Source: Acanthaster planci (taxonomy: Eukaryota; Echinodermata; Asteroidea; Valvatida; Acanthasteridae). Taken from it: 64,000 nucleotides of DNA. The notes beneath the pieces were generated by a model. It made no database searches. It saw only the letters and a program-made list of their open reading frames with translations, and was not told the origin of the DNA. Location of the stretch: the NCBI RefSeq assembly GCF_001949145.1, contig NW_019091584.1:186001-250000 (forward strand), written 5' to 3'. This document shows, one piece after another, positions 12,341 to 24,800 of the stretch. Both the position numbers and the translations under genes were made by a program. How positions within the stretch are numbered: the stretch's first letter is position 1; every line of letters begins with the position of its first letter.

Positions 12341-14047
12341 TGTATTAGGTTTTGTTTTCCAGGACTAAACGCCACAATCAACCGATCTTTTTGTGTCTTT
12401 TTGAATACTGACATGTTTAGTAACAAAAGTCTCTGAGATGTCTGTTGCATGCAAAAAAAAATGGTTGTAAGTCGCTGGCTTGCCGAAATATGTTTCAGAT
12501 AATGCGGTCGTTGCTCTTTCTTCATTTCCTCATCCAACTACAGATATCAAGCTCGAGAGAGTTGTTTATTATCTTCATCTCCGGCACTTTCCCTCAAAAC
12601 TGCCCTGTAATTACGCTGGCACCATTCAGCTCCATGCCTCGCTGCGGGCGTGAATCTCCCTAGCCCCCGGCAGATCACGCCTCCCCCCCCCGCGCTTTTT
12701 ATGCTTCTGCGAAAAGAACGTCACGCGGGCCAAGTCGAAACTCGCCCCGAGATTGTCAGAAAATTAATCCTAAATTGGTCGAGTGACATCGCGGCAAGAC
12801 GACGGTGGTCGTGTTTAGTGGAAAACGTCGTTCATTGGTCGCACTCAAAAACGGTCCTTTTTTTTTGTCCACTTTGCTCGATGCGTCTTGGGTTCCTGTC
12901 GATTAAGTCCTCTTGTATCCCTCACGCAACCGATATATCCCGCCGTTTCGAACGACGTCATTGTGCAATTATTCCCGGATGGTAAACGGAAACGGTTAGG
13001 CTGATAAATTTGCCATTTTCCAATAAACTAAAACCCGTCCGGTGGCAGCTTTGTCTGTAATGTTACAATAAGCACGTTTTCCATGGTCGTGTATTGTAAA
13101 AGCTTTAATTGTGTTTACAATTGGACCTCTGACGGTAGGTTTGTAACAGCCCTTAAAGACTCCTTTATATCTCAGAATGACGTTAAAATGTTTGACATTT
13201 GCAACAATGATGCCTCCTGTAATTCACTGAGTCGCGTAATTGCAAAGATCAATAAAATATCATTTAGTGCGAAACAGACGACAACCCATCTGCCAAAATA
13301 AGACTGCTTGTCCACTCAGTTCACATGAGTTAGTGACCAGTTACTTTGTCTTTGAGAATTAACCTTGTGAGGGCACCAATTTTAATCATTAACCACCGTA
13401 GTCTGCGGTTTCACCTCAAGTCAATGGAGGGCGCTACATTTAAAGGGAAAGGTGCCTGCTTCAAGTGCTTGATTGCCAGCAGTAGCTAATCGGAGTTGAG
13501 TTGTTAAATGGGAAATACACCCATTTGTATCCCATTATAAGACAAGTGTTGAGGTGAGAATGGTTTGGATACATAGATCTGGGGTAGCCTATGATTCAGA
13601 CACTTTTGCAGGAATGGTGAAACTAGGCCTATCTTTTCTTATTTTACAATGGCAAAGTCAACTGTCTTTGGTCTCGTCATATGTCAATAAATAGAAAGGA
13701 AAGGACCCTTCAACAAATATATCCCTGCGTGACGGTTTTCGACGATGTAAGGTTTTTTTCAAACTGACCAACATGCAGAAAGTATTCCCACCAAAGGAGC
13801 TATATATGCAATCACACGTATGAAGCCAAACCACGGTTCACAACCATGCACAATGCATGACATCTAGATGCTCAACCAACCATAAAAACTTCACGTGTGA
13901 AATTACTAGGCTCCTATAACATTCAGGCTTTGTTTTCCTTGAAAAAAAAACCTATGTCGAAAACGCGTACCATTGAAAACTGGGCCCTTTATATGAATTT
14001 TTTAAAAATTTCTTTCGCTTTTCCTTTTCATTTCATTTTCAGATCTT
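12341..14047. other. Intergenic, no recognised feature
   Basis: Mixed-composition spacer. ORFs of up to 111 codons (for example 12650-12985) have no recognisable motif. No RNA gene or promoter element is supportable. Confidence 0.45.
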
Positions 14048-14106
14048 TTAACCCTAACACTCCTCAATCCTTCACCTGTTGGAGGATTGAGGAGTGTTAG
14101 GGTTAA
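14048..14106. repeat. Perfect 24-bp inverted repeat (11-nt loop)
   Basis: The left arm 14048-14071 (TTAACCCTAACACTCCTCAA then TCCT) is the exact reverse complement of the right arm 14083-14106. The loop is 11 nt. As in the 33-bp hairpin at 5377-5445, a telomere-like TTAGGG unit lies at the base of the stem. Confidence 0.95.
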
Positions 14107-14301
14107 CACCCATGTAAGGTGCATGTACATGTATTGGAAAGGGTACTAATTGAATGAAAAATTGACATGAGCTTTGGTGTTCATTAAAAAATGAGTAAAT
14201 GATAAACATGATAAACGGCCATATTCTACCCTACGACCCTACCGGCACCTAGGGCAGATCATGGAGGGTCCCTTCCTCCATGGGCAGATCCAGTGGGGGA
14301 A

Positions 14302-14339
14302 ACAGGGCCATACCCTCAATACAGGGCCATACCCTCAAT
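14302..14339. repeat. 19-bp direct duplication
   Basis: The 19-bp unit ACAGGGCCATACCCTCAAT is present twice in tandem (14302-14320 and 14321-14339), right at the left arm of the larger fold-back element that follows. Confidence 0.9.
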
Positions 14340-15105
14340 GTTGAACAAGTAAATGTGTGAGTTTTGAACGTTGGATAAGTAGCAGTTTGACATTCAGGAT
14401 GCAAATGCCTAAAAGCGATGGAGTGCAAAAGGGACAAAAAACTGTGCCAACTACATTCAAGGGCTTGTTTGACCCAGAGGAACCCCATGCCCCTGGTTGC
14501 AAGGAATCATCTCCAATTGAGGAGTAGAATGACATCAGGTTTAATGTAATCTCCAGGCAGGGCATGGGGTTTGAGTACATGTATTTTATTTCGATTTGAG
14601 AAAAGTGTGGTGTGGCTGTGAGGCATTCAATGTAAACTGGGTACAGTGTACATGGGGTGCGGTTATAAATGGGGCCTTGTGGGGTGCCGGAACAATGGGA
14701 AGTACCCCACAAGGCCAGTTTTTACCTACAAGAATTTCACGAAACTGATATTTGGAAATAACTCAAAAAGGGGAAATTTTTTATGGGTAAAAATTGTCGC
14801 AAATTGAAGTGTTTTATATAAGGGACATACAGTCAAAATTTCAACCCAAGAAAGTGAATTTGGTTTAAATTGGAGTGATTTGAAATTTTTTGTGTGCTGT
14901 GTGGGAGTTTTGTACACGAGAACAAAGGAAATACCCCATAAGTACAGCTGTGTAAGGATGTGTGGATGTGTATGACAGCAAAATGTGGTTTTTTGAGGGT
15001 CCCTTTTGCACTCCATCACTTTTAGGAATGTGCATCCTGAATGTCAAACGGTTACTTATTCAACGTTCAAATATCAAACGGTTATTTGTTCAACATTGAA
15101 TGTCA
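14334..15105. mobile_element. Fold-back element with ~105-bp diverged inverted arms
   Basis: The arm at about 14334-14442 is matched in inverted orientation by about 14994-15105. Shared blocks include TGACATTCAGGATGCA and GATGGAGTGCAAAAGGGAC, with roughly 80% identity by eye. Inside the element, 14673-14685 and 14704-14716 form a perfect 13-bp stem (GGCCTTGTGGGGT). No transposase ORF is visible, so this looks like a non-autonomous fold-back transposon. Exact ends are uncertain. Confidence 0.65.
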
Positions 15106-15413
15106 AACGTCACACGAGGAACTAACTACACGTCGGTCTGTCGCTGAATTTAATTTAGTTTAAGATCTACCGTTAAACTTCATACCATAATACATGTACA
15201 TGTATTTATACCCATCAACCATTGGCGTCGTGAAGGAAGGGGCAAAAAAGGGGATGGGCACTTTGATCCTCCCCCACAAAGAAAAAGAAGAAAAAACAAA
15301 ATGCAACGAAATGGGAAAAAACGGCATAACAGAGTAGATGATACTCACGACCTTGCTCGAAAATACCTCGGAATTGACTGCCGCCGAGATTGCTGCCTAT
15401 TTACATACATGTG

Positions 15414-15665
15414 GGTCATTCCATGAGGTTGGGGCACAATTTGTGACGGTGTCCTTGTCACATGGGTAACTTTTACCAGCTGTAATGACCTGTAGAGTCG
15501 GTCATTTACTCTGTCAAAATAACACACCCCTCTGTATTCAGCCTTGCAAGATGTATAACAATGTCAATTTGGAATCCACATGAAGGGAAATAGCTGTTCA
15601 TTTTTACGTAACCCATGTAACAATGGACACCGTCACAAATTGTGCCCCAACCTCATGGAATGACC
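15414..15665. mobile_element. 252-bp palindromic MITE with perfect 41-bp arms, upstream of TKFC
   Basis: Bases 15414-15454 are the exact reverse complement of 15625-15665 over 41 bp (outer end GGTCATTCCATGAGG). Beyond that, weaker complementarity continues inward (CATGGGTAAC and CAGCT blocks), so most of the 252 bp could fold back. The right end lies 207 bp before the TKFC ATG, so it could fall in the promoter, the 5' UTR or a 5' intron. Arm identity implies recent insertion or continuing homogenisation. No coding capacity. Confidence 0.85.
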
Positions 15666-15855
15666 ATGTACATGAGTGTCCCCCCCCACACCTGAAAAAT
15701 TTCTGGTGACGCCCAGTGTTGCATGATGTTTTAAGAAGCCTGAAAAAAAAACACAGTGCGGAATTGATATAGGTGGACAATTAGGTTGTGTTGCATAAGG
15801 AAGAGAGCTCGTTAGATGAGTGGGCGAGATTTTTTTTTTTCATTTTTATCCGTAG

Positions 15856-15872
15856 ATCTTTGTGAACTAGTC
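15856..15872 (+). promoter_or_regulatory. Probable 5' UTR part of first TKFC coding exon (splice acceptor at 15854-15855)
   Basis: A long pyrimidine run from about 15830 leads to CCGTAG ending at 15855, a good splice-acceptor context 17 bp before the TKFC ATG at 15873. This suggests the ATG exon starts at 15856 and that a non-coding first exon and promoter lie farther upstream. I could not identify that exon. An unspliced 5' UTR remains possible. Confidence 0.45.
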
Positions 15873-18800
15873 ATGGCAGACCCAACCACCAAGAAGCTCA
15901 TCAACAGCGTGGATGCCTGCGTAGACCAGTCGCTAGAGGGTCTAGTGGCCAGCCAGCCTGGCCTCAGACTTCTCCAAGGTCACCGTGTGGTCATCAGGGA
16001 GGATATTGAAGAGGTCAAAAAGATGGGAAAGGTCACAATTCTGTCCGGTGGCGGTTCCGGCCATGAGCCCGCTCATGCAGGTAAAACTGACACATTATGA
16101 TTTAACAAGAATACATTAAATTACAGGCCCTAACTTAAATGAAATTCTTTAAATGCAGTCCTTGTGATAATGCAATTTTCCGTCCCCTCAAACCAGTTCC
16201 AGTGTCATTTTGGAATCTTTAAGAAGAATTTATTGATTATTTGTTTTCTTGCTAATGTAATTATAATGAGAAAAATGTGAAACTGCTAATTAGCCAGCCA
16301 TTGCTTAGTACACACCATGAGGAATTCCTCCCTTGTCCATGGTTCATCGCCAACCAACAGTTCCAACATTCCCAGAGCCCATACAATGCAATTGTTTAAT
16401 TACCACAGTTTTCATAAATGCTCCTTTGTGTCCACTTTAATTTAATATTCTATTTTAAGTGACTTTTTGTATGCCTTTTGATTGTTTTTGCAAATAATTT
16501 GTATGTTTATGAGAAAGTGTGATACCATCCAAGGCAGAAACCAGTGTTACAGCTATTTCTGCACCAACATTTGCCCAATTTTTTGGAAATTTCGCTGTAG
16601 TAAAGTTTGTTTACTAAGTGATGATTTGTTGTCATTTTGGCTCGTGGCAGAAGGTCAGCGAGTGTCATGAGAGTGACCCAAAAGAGGTGCCAAACAGTTT
16701 TGTTGCATTCAAAGGAGACATTAACTGGAATACGTGTAGGGGAGCGTTTTTGCAGTATTACTATTAACTTCCACCACCTTTGAAGCAGTAAAGTAGAAAA
16801 ACATCAACATTTTGGTCTTTATGCTAATGGTTTCCATATTCCTGAACCAAAGCATGATGTCATCCGAGGCAGAAGAGTAGCGTCTCATGTCACACTTTCA
16901 TATGTTTTGTTGGAGTTTATCGTATTTAGCAGCCTGTTTGGACAGTAATAGAAATGGCCCAGTATTTCCTCAAAATGTTGTTTATAGGTAATTTTGAAGG
17001 ACAATTTTTGTGCTTTTCCTTGTGATCTTTTACAAGGAGATCCTTGTGTGATAAAAGGAACATGGCGCCCTCTAAAAGCATTGATGAAATAATTTTTCTA
17101 AGCATGTACAAACTACCATTCGTCCCTTCTGATAGAAAGAAGTATTTAAATCTTGTTTGTAAATTTTGCCACATACCCTAGCAGTAATCTGTATCAAAAC
17201 CAGTTGAGCTGAATTTTGCCGCAATTTTCCTTTAAAAGGAGGGACTTGGCACATGTCTAACTCACAAGGTGCCTCTGTCCTTCATGCTCTGTTGAGTCCT
17301 AAAGTTCTGCATTAAAGAGCTATTCGAATATTACTCTTCCATAGAAGTGAATGCATCGCAGGCACAATTATGCGTGTAAAAGGCATAAGCGTGAGAACTA
17401 GCGCGTGAACCGACGCATGTGCCTACTCCATCCGCCTGCACTGCACTTTATGGTCCGTAGTGAGGTCACACTTAAGTACTCCGTACCCCTGCAGTGTGCT
17501 ACAACAGTTTTGAAGGGGAAAGAAAGATGTTGTATTGTTTTGAATTGAGTGCAGTGTGAGAAGATGATTTGATGAACTTTCTCCAACCCCCCCCTTCCCC
17601 CAGGTTTTGTTGGTCAGGGTATGTTGAGCGGTGCTGTTGCAGGGTCTGTCTTCACCTCTCCGCCCCCCAACAGCATCTTGGCGGCTATAAGAGCTGTCGG
17701 CAAGAACAACCCAGGTCGGGGGCATAAGTTCTTTTGGAACTCGTGTTTAGCATTGATCCTTCTTTTAAAAAACATATCAATGTAGTTTTTTAGGCATTTC
17801 AAGGTCAAACAGATCAATATTTAAATTGTTTGGAATAGTTCTTTAACAAAGTTGCTTGTTTTATTCTTAAGATTTTCAGGTGTGATAATCTTGGTGGAAT
17901 TTATATATTTCTTTATTTATCATAAGTATGTTTCAAAAAGCATTGAATAGGCAAAATGTTCTGCAAAGTGTTTCATTTGTTAGAATTCAACCTTCTCATC
18001 ACACTAACCCTGAAGGGAAAATAATACAAGACTCCATTGATAATTCCATTGTCAGAACAGTTTCATATCAAAGGAGAAATTACTGGATGAATGTTTTATT
18101 CAAGACTTCACAATGACATCTCTCATGCTTAATAGCGAAATACCTCCTCACATCGTCAGGTCTTGAGACTTACAAGTCCCTACCTCGACACTGTTACCAA
18201 TGGCTGTGGTGCTTTAATGTGCACTTTTCTGCTCAGAGTTTGCCTTTTTGTTTGGTTGTAGACCAAAGCAGCAAATTGATTGACTCACTGGATCTCTTGC
18301 ACATTGGAAATTTATCCTTAGAACAGAAACCCAGTCTGTAATTTGTGTTCTGCTTATGTGTCCTTCTTTCATGTGTAATTTTTTGTTTTGTTTTATTTAG
18401 CTGGTACGCTACTCATTGTCAAGAACTACACCGGCGATCGGCTCAACTTTGGTCTGGCGGCCGAGAGGGCCACAGCAGAAGGCCTGAGGGTTGGCATGGT
18501 GGTCATCGGGGATGACTGCGCTCTGACAAGTAACGACAAGACAGCTGGTCGCAGGGGGCTGTGTGGAACCATATTAATCCACAAGGTGGCCATTGGGTAT
18601 TGACCCCAACCATGCCAAACCCAATGATACTTAACCGTGGTCACTTTCTTTGGGATGTGGTTGATGTGAGGAGTGAACAGAAGGCCTTTTGTGTTGTATC
18701 CGTTGGATTCTCTTTGGGTTCAGCTTGCTTCAGATCACGTTTCTAACCGTCCAAGGGTGTTTGCACAGTATGGAGCAGAAGCTTCACACTGTTCTGTTGT

Positions 18801-21800
18801 ATTCTGTTGGATTCAATAAGGTGCCTAGAGAACACCCAAAGGGAGTAAATGCTTAATCATATTAAGCTGCCCACTGTGGTGTTTTCTATGTTCAAAGAAG
18901 CAAACCGTACCCAAGGTGTAGTATCCATTTTGTAGATACAGTGGTATCCAATGAATAAGCATCTAAGAAGCTAGCAGCAGGTTTAGCAAACCTAGCCACA
19001 GGTTTTGTAAATTTTTATGTTTTAGAGGAGATTTCCTTTACATTTTCATTCTGAAGTCTACCGCTGTGGGCCTGGACGCATACCCTAAGGCTAAACCCTG
19101 CGCTAACTCCTTAAGTTTCTTTCGTTCGAAGTGTGAAAGAAATGAAAGAGAAATAATGGCTTGAGTCTGACTCAATGCCAAGTCACCAATTTGAGGCAGC
19201 AAACACCACCTCGTGTGCCGGCAGCTTCAGCTGGTACCTTCAAATTCTCACCCCTGTTTTTCCCCTTGTTCAAACAAGATTGCAGGGGCAATGGCGGAAG
19301 AAGGCCAAAGTCTTGAAGAGATTGTGAAGACTGTGCAATCAGCAGTCCAATCCACAGGTAGGCTATGGACAGTGAGTTGAATATTCGCGTGGTGCTCGAA
19401 CCCAGTACCTCCTGATTTACCAATGCAGAGTCTCACGTCACCACTGAGCCTTCCATGTTGGCTGCCCGGTTCAGTATAACAGGTGTTCTAATTAGGCCAT
19501 TCACACGTAGACTTCCAACTCTACAACCTAGACTGAAACCTACCTGTAAGCCTACATGTAACCTTAACACGCTCCATGCAATGAATTTTCCATACACTAA
19601 CTATGTGTACATTTCTTTTCTTCTTCAAGGAATGGAAAGTGTTTGAAATTCTTTTGGAGTTAAGTTTATCTGTAAGGTGGTGTTGATGTGATGTAAATTA
19701 GGGAATACGCTGCTTTCATGGTCAGTTCCCAAATTTGCTCTTTGAAAATTTTTTGAGGAAAGGTTTTTCGCTGTCTTATTGCCATAAACTAACGCAACAA
19801 TAAATTATCAAAGAAACAGAACGTTACAACAGTAAAGTATAAAAAAATTAAAGCTTACTTAAAAATACCTTTTATTTAACCCGCATTAAATTTGCATAAT
19901 TTGGATAATATGTCTGCGAAGGCGTAGACGTGTAAGCGCCACCAAACTTGCTCCAACCTCATGGAAACATCCGCGTCTGCTTAATCCATTCCTACAGGAA
20001 CCATTGGGGTGTGCTTGTACCCTTGCAGCCTGCCTGGTGCTGGGCATTCGTTCCATCTGGGCCACCAGGACTTTGAGCTGGGGCTTGGCATCCATGGAGA
20101 GGCTGGTGTCCAAAGGATGCAGGTAAAACCCATTCACAGATACCTCAGACAGATTACCTCATCGTGTGGGTTATTATGAATGTGGGGTAAAATCAGTGAA
20201 TGAAATCGTTGGAAAAATATGAATTTTCGACTTATTTTTACTCCCTCCCCTCATGGTTTGGTTTTAAACTAGTAATGTAAAGCTGACTAGGGACCTTGGG
20301 ACCTTTTTTCTTGTACATTTTGCACAACACCCATGTCTGGAGGCCGAAAATAACCGTGGAACACAGTGCTGCTGTCATGGTTTCGGTTACTAACAAGCCC
20401 AATAGCCTTGTTATTTAACCACTTTGGAAAGCATTGAAAAGTATTTTCTGCCCAATTAAGGGCACATGTAGTCACAAACAGGAACCACATACAGCCTTCT
20501 CTGGTTTCTTCTTGGTTACATAGACACCGGTAAAAGGTCTCAGATGTATTACTTCACTTTTCTGTCATTAGGATTTGGTTACCCTTCTTTTTGGTCCAGT
20601 AAATATTTTTCCCTGAAATTCAAGCCCCCAGGCCTGTATCACCGGTCCTCTTGGAAAAAAAGGGAAAAAGGCCCTGATACTGCACACCACACAGTGTTTG
20701 CATATTGTCTGTACTCCATTTTCATCAGTTTCTGGAACGTGGGTGTTACAAGGCCAATAATGTCTTTCCTTGATACTTGGCTAACTTTCTTCTTGTCACA
20801 TGGTTGCAGGTGCTATAGGCAGGCATGCAACTTTTCCTTGGCTCTGCTGATTTCTTCCTTTTTTTTCACTGCGCACTCTTGCCATTGGAAGTTGAAAAAC
20901 ACTTTACAAAGTCTTGTAAAGATTGAAATTTCCTTGTTTTTTGTCTAAGTCGAATTACATGCCTGTATACCCTTCATGTGTTTTTCAGTAATTGTATTTT
21001 GATAAGACTTGAAGGTTTTCATGGTGAAAGAAACTAGATGAGTAAAATGATTGCGGTTGCACCATGTATCAATCTCTTTCTTGAGTATGTGTGGTTCTGA
21101 GAAGAACCGGGGAATAACTCGACATTTCGAACAATGTACTCTGTCCGTCATCGGGAGACTGGAGGATTCTGACTGGGAGTGGAGCTTATATGGTGTAGAG
21201 AGGGATCCAGATGTAGGGATTAGCTCGGTGAAGAGTTGAGGTGGGAACAGTGAAGGTGGGAACAATGGATGCTGCGCTGGATCCTGGTACTGCATGACCT
21301 GAGTGTGTGCTTACAGCTCCGGCCATCCAATTCCAAGTGCCCAAGGTTCTTTGGACAACCGAAGATCCACAAGGAAGACGTTCCGCTGCGCCCCATTGTA
21401 GCGTCCAGAGGAGGCCCCCCTGCTCCTCACCTGTGTCAACTCATCGAGCTTCCGCTGGCGGGACAAATTCTTCAAACAGTCAGCTGGAACCTTCATGGAA
21501 TCTCCTATTTCCCCAGTTCTGGCTGACGTGTTCATGGAGGAATTTGAGCAGCGCGCCATCAACACATCAGACCACAGACCCAAAGTTTGACTCCGATATG
21601 TAGATGACACTTTTGTCATCTGGCAACATGGGCAGGGCAACCTCCAAGTCTTTCTGGAACACCTCAACAGGCTTCACAGCAGCATCCAATTCACCATGGA
21701 ACAAGAACGTAAAGGCTACATTTCGTTTCTTGATGTTGAGGTGACCAGAAAGGACGACAGCAGCCTAGCCCCCACGGTCTACCACAAGCCCACCCACACG

Positions 21801-24800
21801 GACAGACACCTCCACAGTACGTCCTTCCACCACCCCAAGATCAAGTCGTCTGTCAACTGGGCCCTTGTTTGCAGGGCATACAACATCTACGACAAAGAAT
21901 TCCTGAGCCAAGAACTCCACCACATTACCGCAGCGCTGCAACGTAACGGATACAAGCCAAGTCAAGACCCAAGATCCCAGATCTACCCCCGGCCGAAGGG
22001 TCTCCTATACCCAAAGCGAACTAGTTAGGGCCCCTAGTTCCATCATCCCCCTCCTACTTAGGCAGTACTTCCCACCATATCCAGCGTATTCTCGATTCGA
22101 GTTTTGCATACAGCCCCACTGCAGTTGCACAACCTGCGCCTTTCGCTCAGGGACCGGCAGAACCCCCAGCACAGACCAGGGGTGTACAGAATTCCTTGCC
22201 AATGTGGCAAAGTGTACATCGGCGAGACGGGCAGGGACCTCCCTACCCGAATCAACGAGCACAAAGCTCATGGCAGGAAGGGAGAGCTTGAAAAGTCGTC
22301 GATAATTAAGCACTCCCACACTGAAGACCATCAGATCTACTGGAGCCAAGCTGAACTCATCACCAGCATCGAACGATGGTATTCCCACCGCATCAGAGAA
22401 GCCATGGAAATCATCAAGCATGGCACAGTTCCCCAAGACATCAGCTTCAACATCAGCGATATCTGGCACCCCATCCTCACAGCCCAGTCCAGTGGGTCTC
22501 CCATACCCTAGGACTCCCTAGTTAGGTTCCCCCCTTAGTTAGCCTATAGATCTTCTCTACCCTTGGCAACCAGCTGTTCACTCTCCCACTGCCAACCCCA
22601 ACTGACACGCTTGAATAAGCACACACTCAGGTCATGCAGTACCAGGATCCAGCACAGCATTTATTGTTCCCATCTTCACTGTTCCCGCCTCAACTCTTCA
22701 CCGAGCTAATCCCTACATCTGGATCCCTCTCTACACCATATAAGTTCCACTCCCAGTCAGAATCCTGCAGTCTCCTGAAGACGGACAGAGTACATCGTTC
22801 GAAACGTCGAGTTATTCCCCGGTTCTTCTCAGAACCACACATACTCAAAGAAGAGATTGATACATGATGCAACTGCAATCATTTTACCCAATCGTATTTT
22901 GCTTAGTACATGTACACATGTGCATGTAAATTTTCATTGTGTAACTGAGTGGTCGAACAAGGGGAAATGTTTAGATATAAATCGACTACGCCACTTGTAC
23001 CTCAGAGGGGTTAGAACCCAGTACAAGAAATAAGACAACAGGGAATGTGGTGGGACACAAATTTACAAATTTGTCCAATGCTGAATACCTTATGTGAATT
23101 ATATATGTATTAAAAAAAAACCACAGTCAATGATACGGACCTGTAAACAGATGCACACAAGAAAAGAAATTAATTATTAGATAAACAATCAATTTACATT
23201 CATATTTTGCCATTAATTTGAGTTCATTTTACAACCAAGTTCACAGAGTTTAAACTTTCATGAAATTTAGCAATGTCATGGCCCGACAGTTCCATATGTG
23301 TGTTCTTTTGTGGTAGCAGAAATGTCATTGTAGTTCACTCTTTTCTGAAGGACATAAGAACCAAATTGTTGCCAGTGAATGTTACCAAAAGTTGGAAGGA
23401 CTGCTCCATATTATAGAGCTGTTTAACGTACTGTCCATTAGGGAATCTGTCATAAGCAAAATATGTGGTACGATATTTTGGTGATCTATATTTGCACTGC
23501 ATTTTTTTTTGTTTACTTAGCAAATTTTTCCATGCAAAATCTCTCGAGCAATTTTTGTTACCCAAGTTAGTAATCTGGACTCCCTTACCAACATTACCGG
23601 CAGCTTTGTAGTGCAGATGAGGTGGTGAAAACCATGCTGGATCACATGACTAGCCCAACCAATCAGAGCCGTCTGCCCTTGGAGACAGGGGACAATATTG
23701 CCTTGGTGATCAACAACCTGGGCGGCACCTCCTACCTTGAGCTGGGAATTGTCGCCAGGGCAGCACTCAAATATCTTGGTATGGTTTTGAAATATTCCTG
23801 TGGCTTTTCCAGTTTCTTTTTGCCTTCTTTTATGTGCTTGCTTTGTCACTCAGTCAATTGATTCATTTGAACAGTCAATATTGGGTTTAGGAAAGAAGTT
23901 GATCGGAGCAGGATTGGAACCGGTAATGTCAAGCGTATGGTACGAGCACTGTACAACTCAAACTGCATGTTGTCAGCAGCTCTTTCATGGGATGTTAGTC
24001 AGAAAGTATTGAATAAACCTGTATGTAACTCGGTGATAGGGATCTCACCCAAAGTCAAGCGGCTAGAAACATTTAATGTTCCAAACTGAGGAAGTGGCAC
24101 GATTCGCTGATTTGATCATGCGGATATTGAATTATCTCCATGATGGTCATGTGCTTGCATTTTGCTTCCGAAGTTTTCAAATCTCTGCCTGTGTGGATGT
24201 GCATTTGAGGAAATTTTCCTTGACAGTAGCTTTTAATTCACCACTGAACGTGGGAAGCTTGTTAGCGTCTGAAGTTACAGCGTACACGATTTTCACCAAC
24301 TTTATTTCTGGACTAGCAACTAAGGGTGTGTCTGTCAAGAGAGCATTCTGTGGTACATTCATGACGTCGCTGGAAATGGCTGGCGTTTCCGTGACCATCA
24401 TGCATCTAGACCTTGACGGGATCCTAACCAAGTGCTTAGGTAATACTTCCACCAGTCTTGTCTCACGTCATTTTGCCCTTCAAAAATATGTTAAGGCTCA
24501 ACCATGCGCATTTACTGGCTGCCATATTCTGCCAAGTGATGCCAGGAGTTACCTAGTAAAAATTGGCATGTGTTGAGTGTGATTTGTATGTCGTTTAAAT
24601 ATTTTTTCTTTTTATGAACACATAAATTTGAACACATATTAAAGGAAAATTTTTATAAAACCAAGAGAGATTTAAAGAAATTAGAGCTACGGTAACCAGG
24701 GTTTAGATTGTCTCTATGGACAAACCCTGAATTGAATCTTTGCACTTGATGAAGTGCCCTTGTAATGGTGGAAGCATTGTGGCAGTTTCGAAAAGAAATA

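Larger units (their letters stand above)
20994..22901 (+). mobile_element. Decayed Penelope-like retroelement in TKFC intron 5
   Basis: The core has reverse transcriptase then GIY-YIG endonuclease on the plus strand, the domain order of Penelope-like elements. It is enclosed by 272-bp terminal repeats in inverted orientation (21042-21313 and 22616-22887, about 90% identical by eye). GTATTTTG occurs directly at 20994-21001 and 22894-22901 and may be the target duplication. If so, the roughly 40 bp at 21002-21041 would be a one-sided extension of the type described for this group. The coding part is broken. It lies in the same orientation as TKFC within a 3.5-kb intron. Confidence 0.85.

Noticed and set aside
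22005-22469. 154-codon minus-strand ORF
   Set aside because: Antisense shadow of the GIY-YIG endonuclease region of the Penelope-like element, which has the real motifs on the plus strand.
22990-23030. GGGGTTAGAACCC as a tRNA T-arm
   Set aside because: It is a short palindrome without the other tRNA elements.
23900-24010. Possible tRNA on the minus strand (GGTTCCAATCC box-B-like word)
   Set aside because: No box A at a suitable distance and no cloverleaf could be drawn.
24076-24576. 166-codon plus-strand ORF as an independent gene
   Set aside because: Only its middle (24317-24439) is coding, as TKFC exon 7; the rest is intron read-through on both sides.
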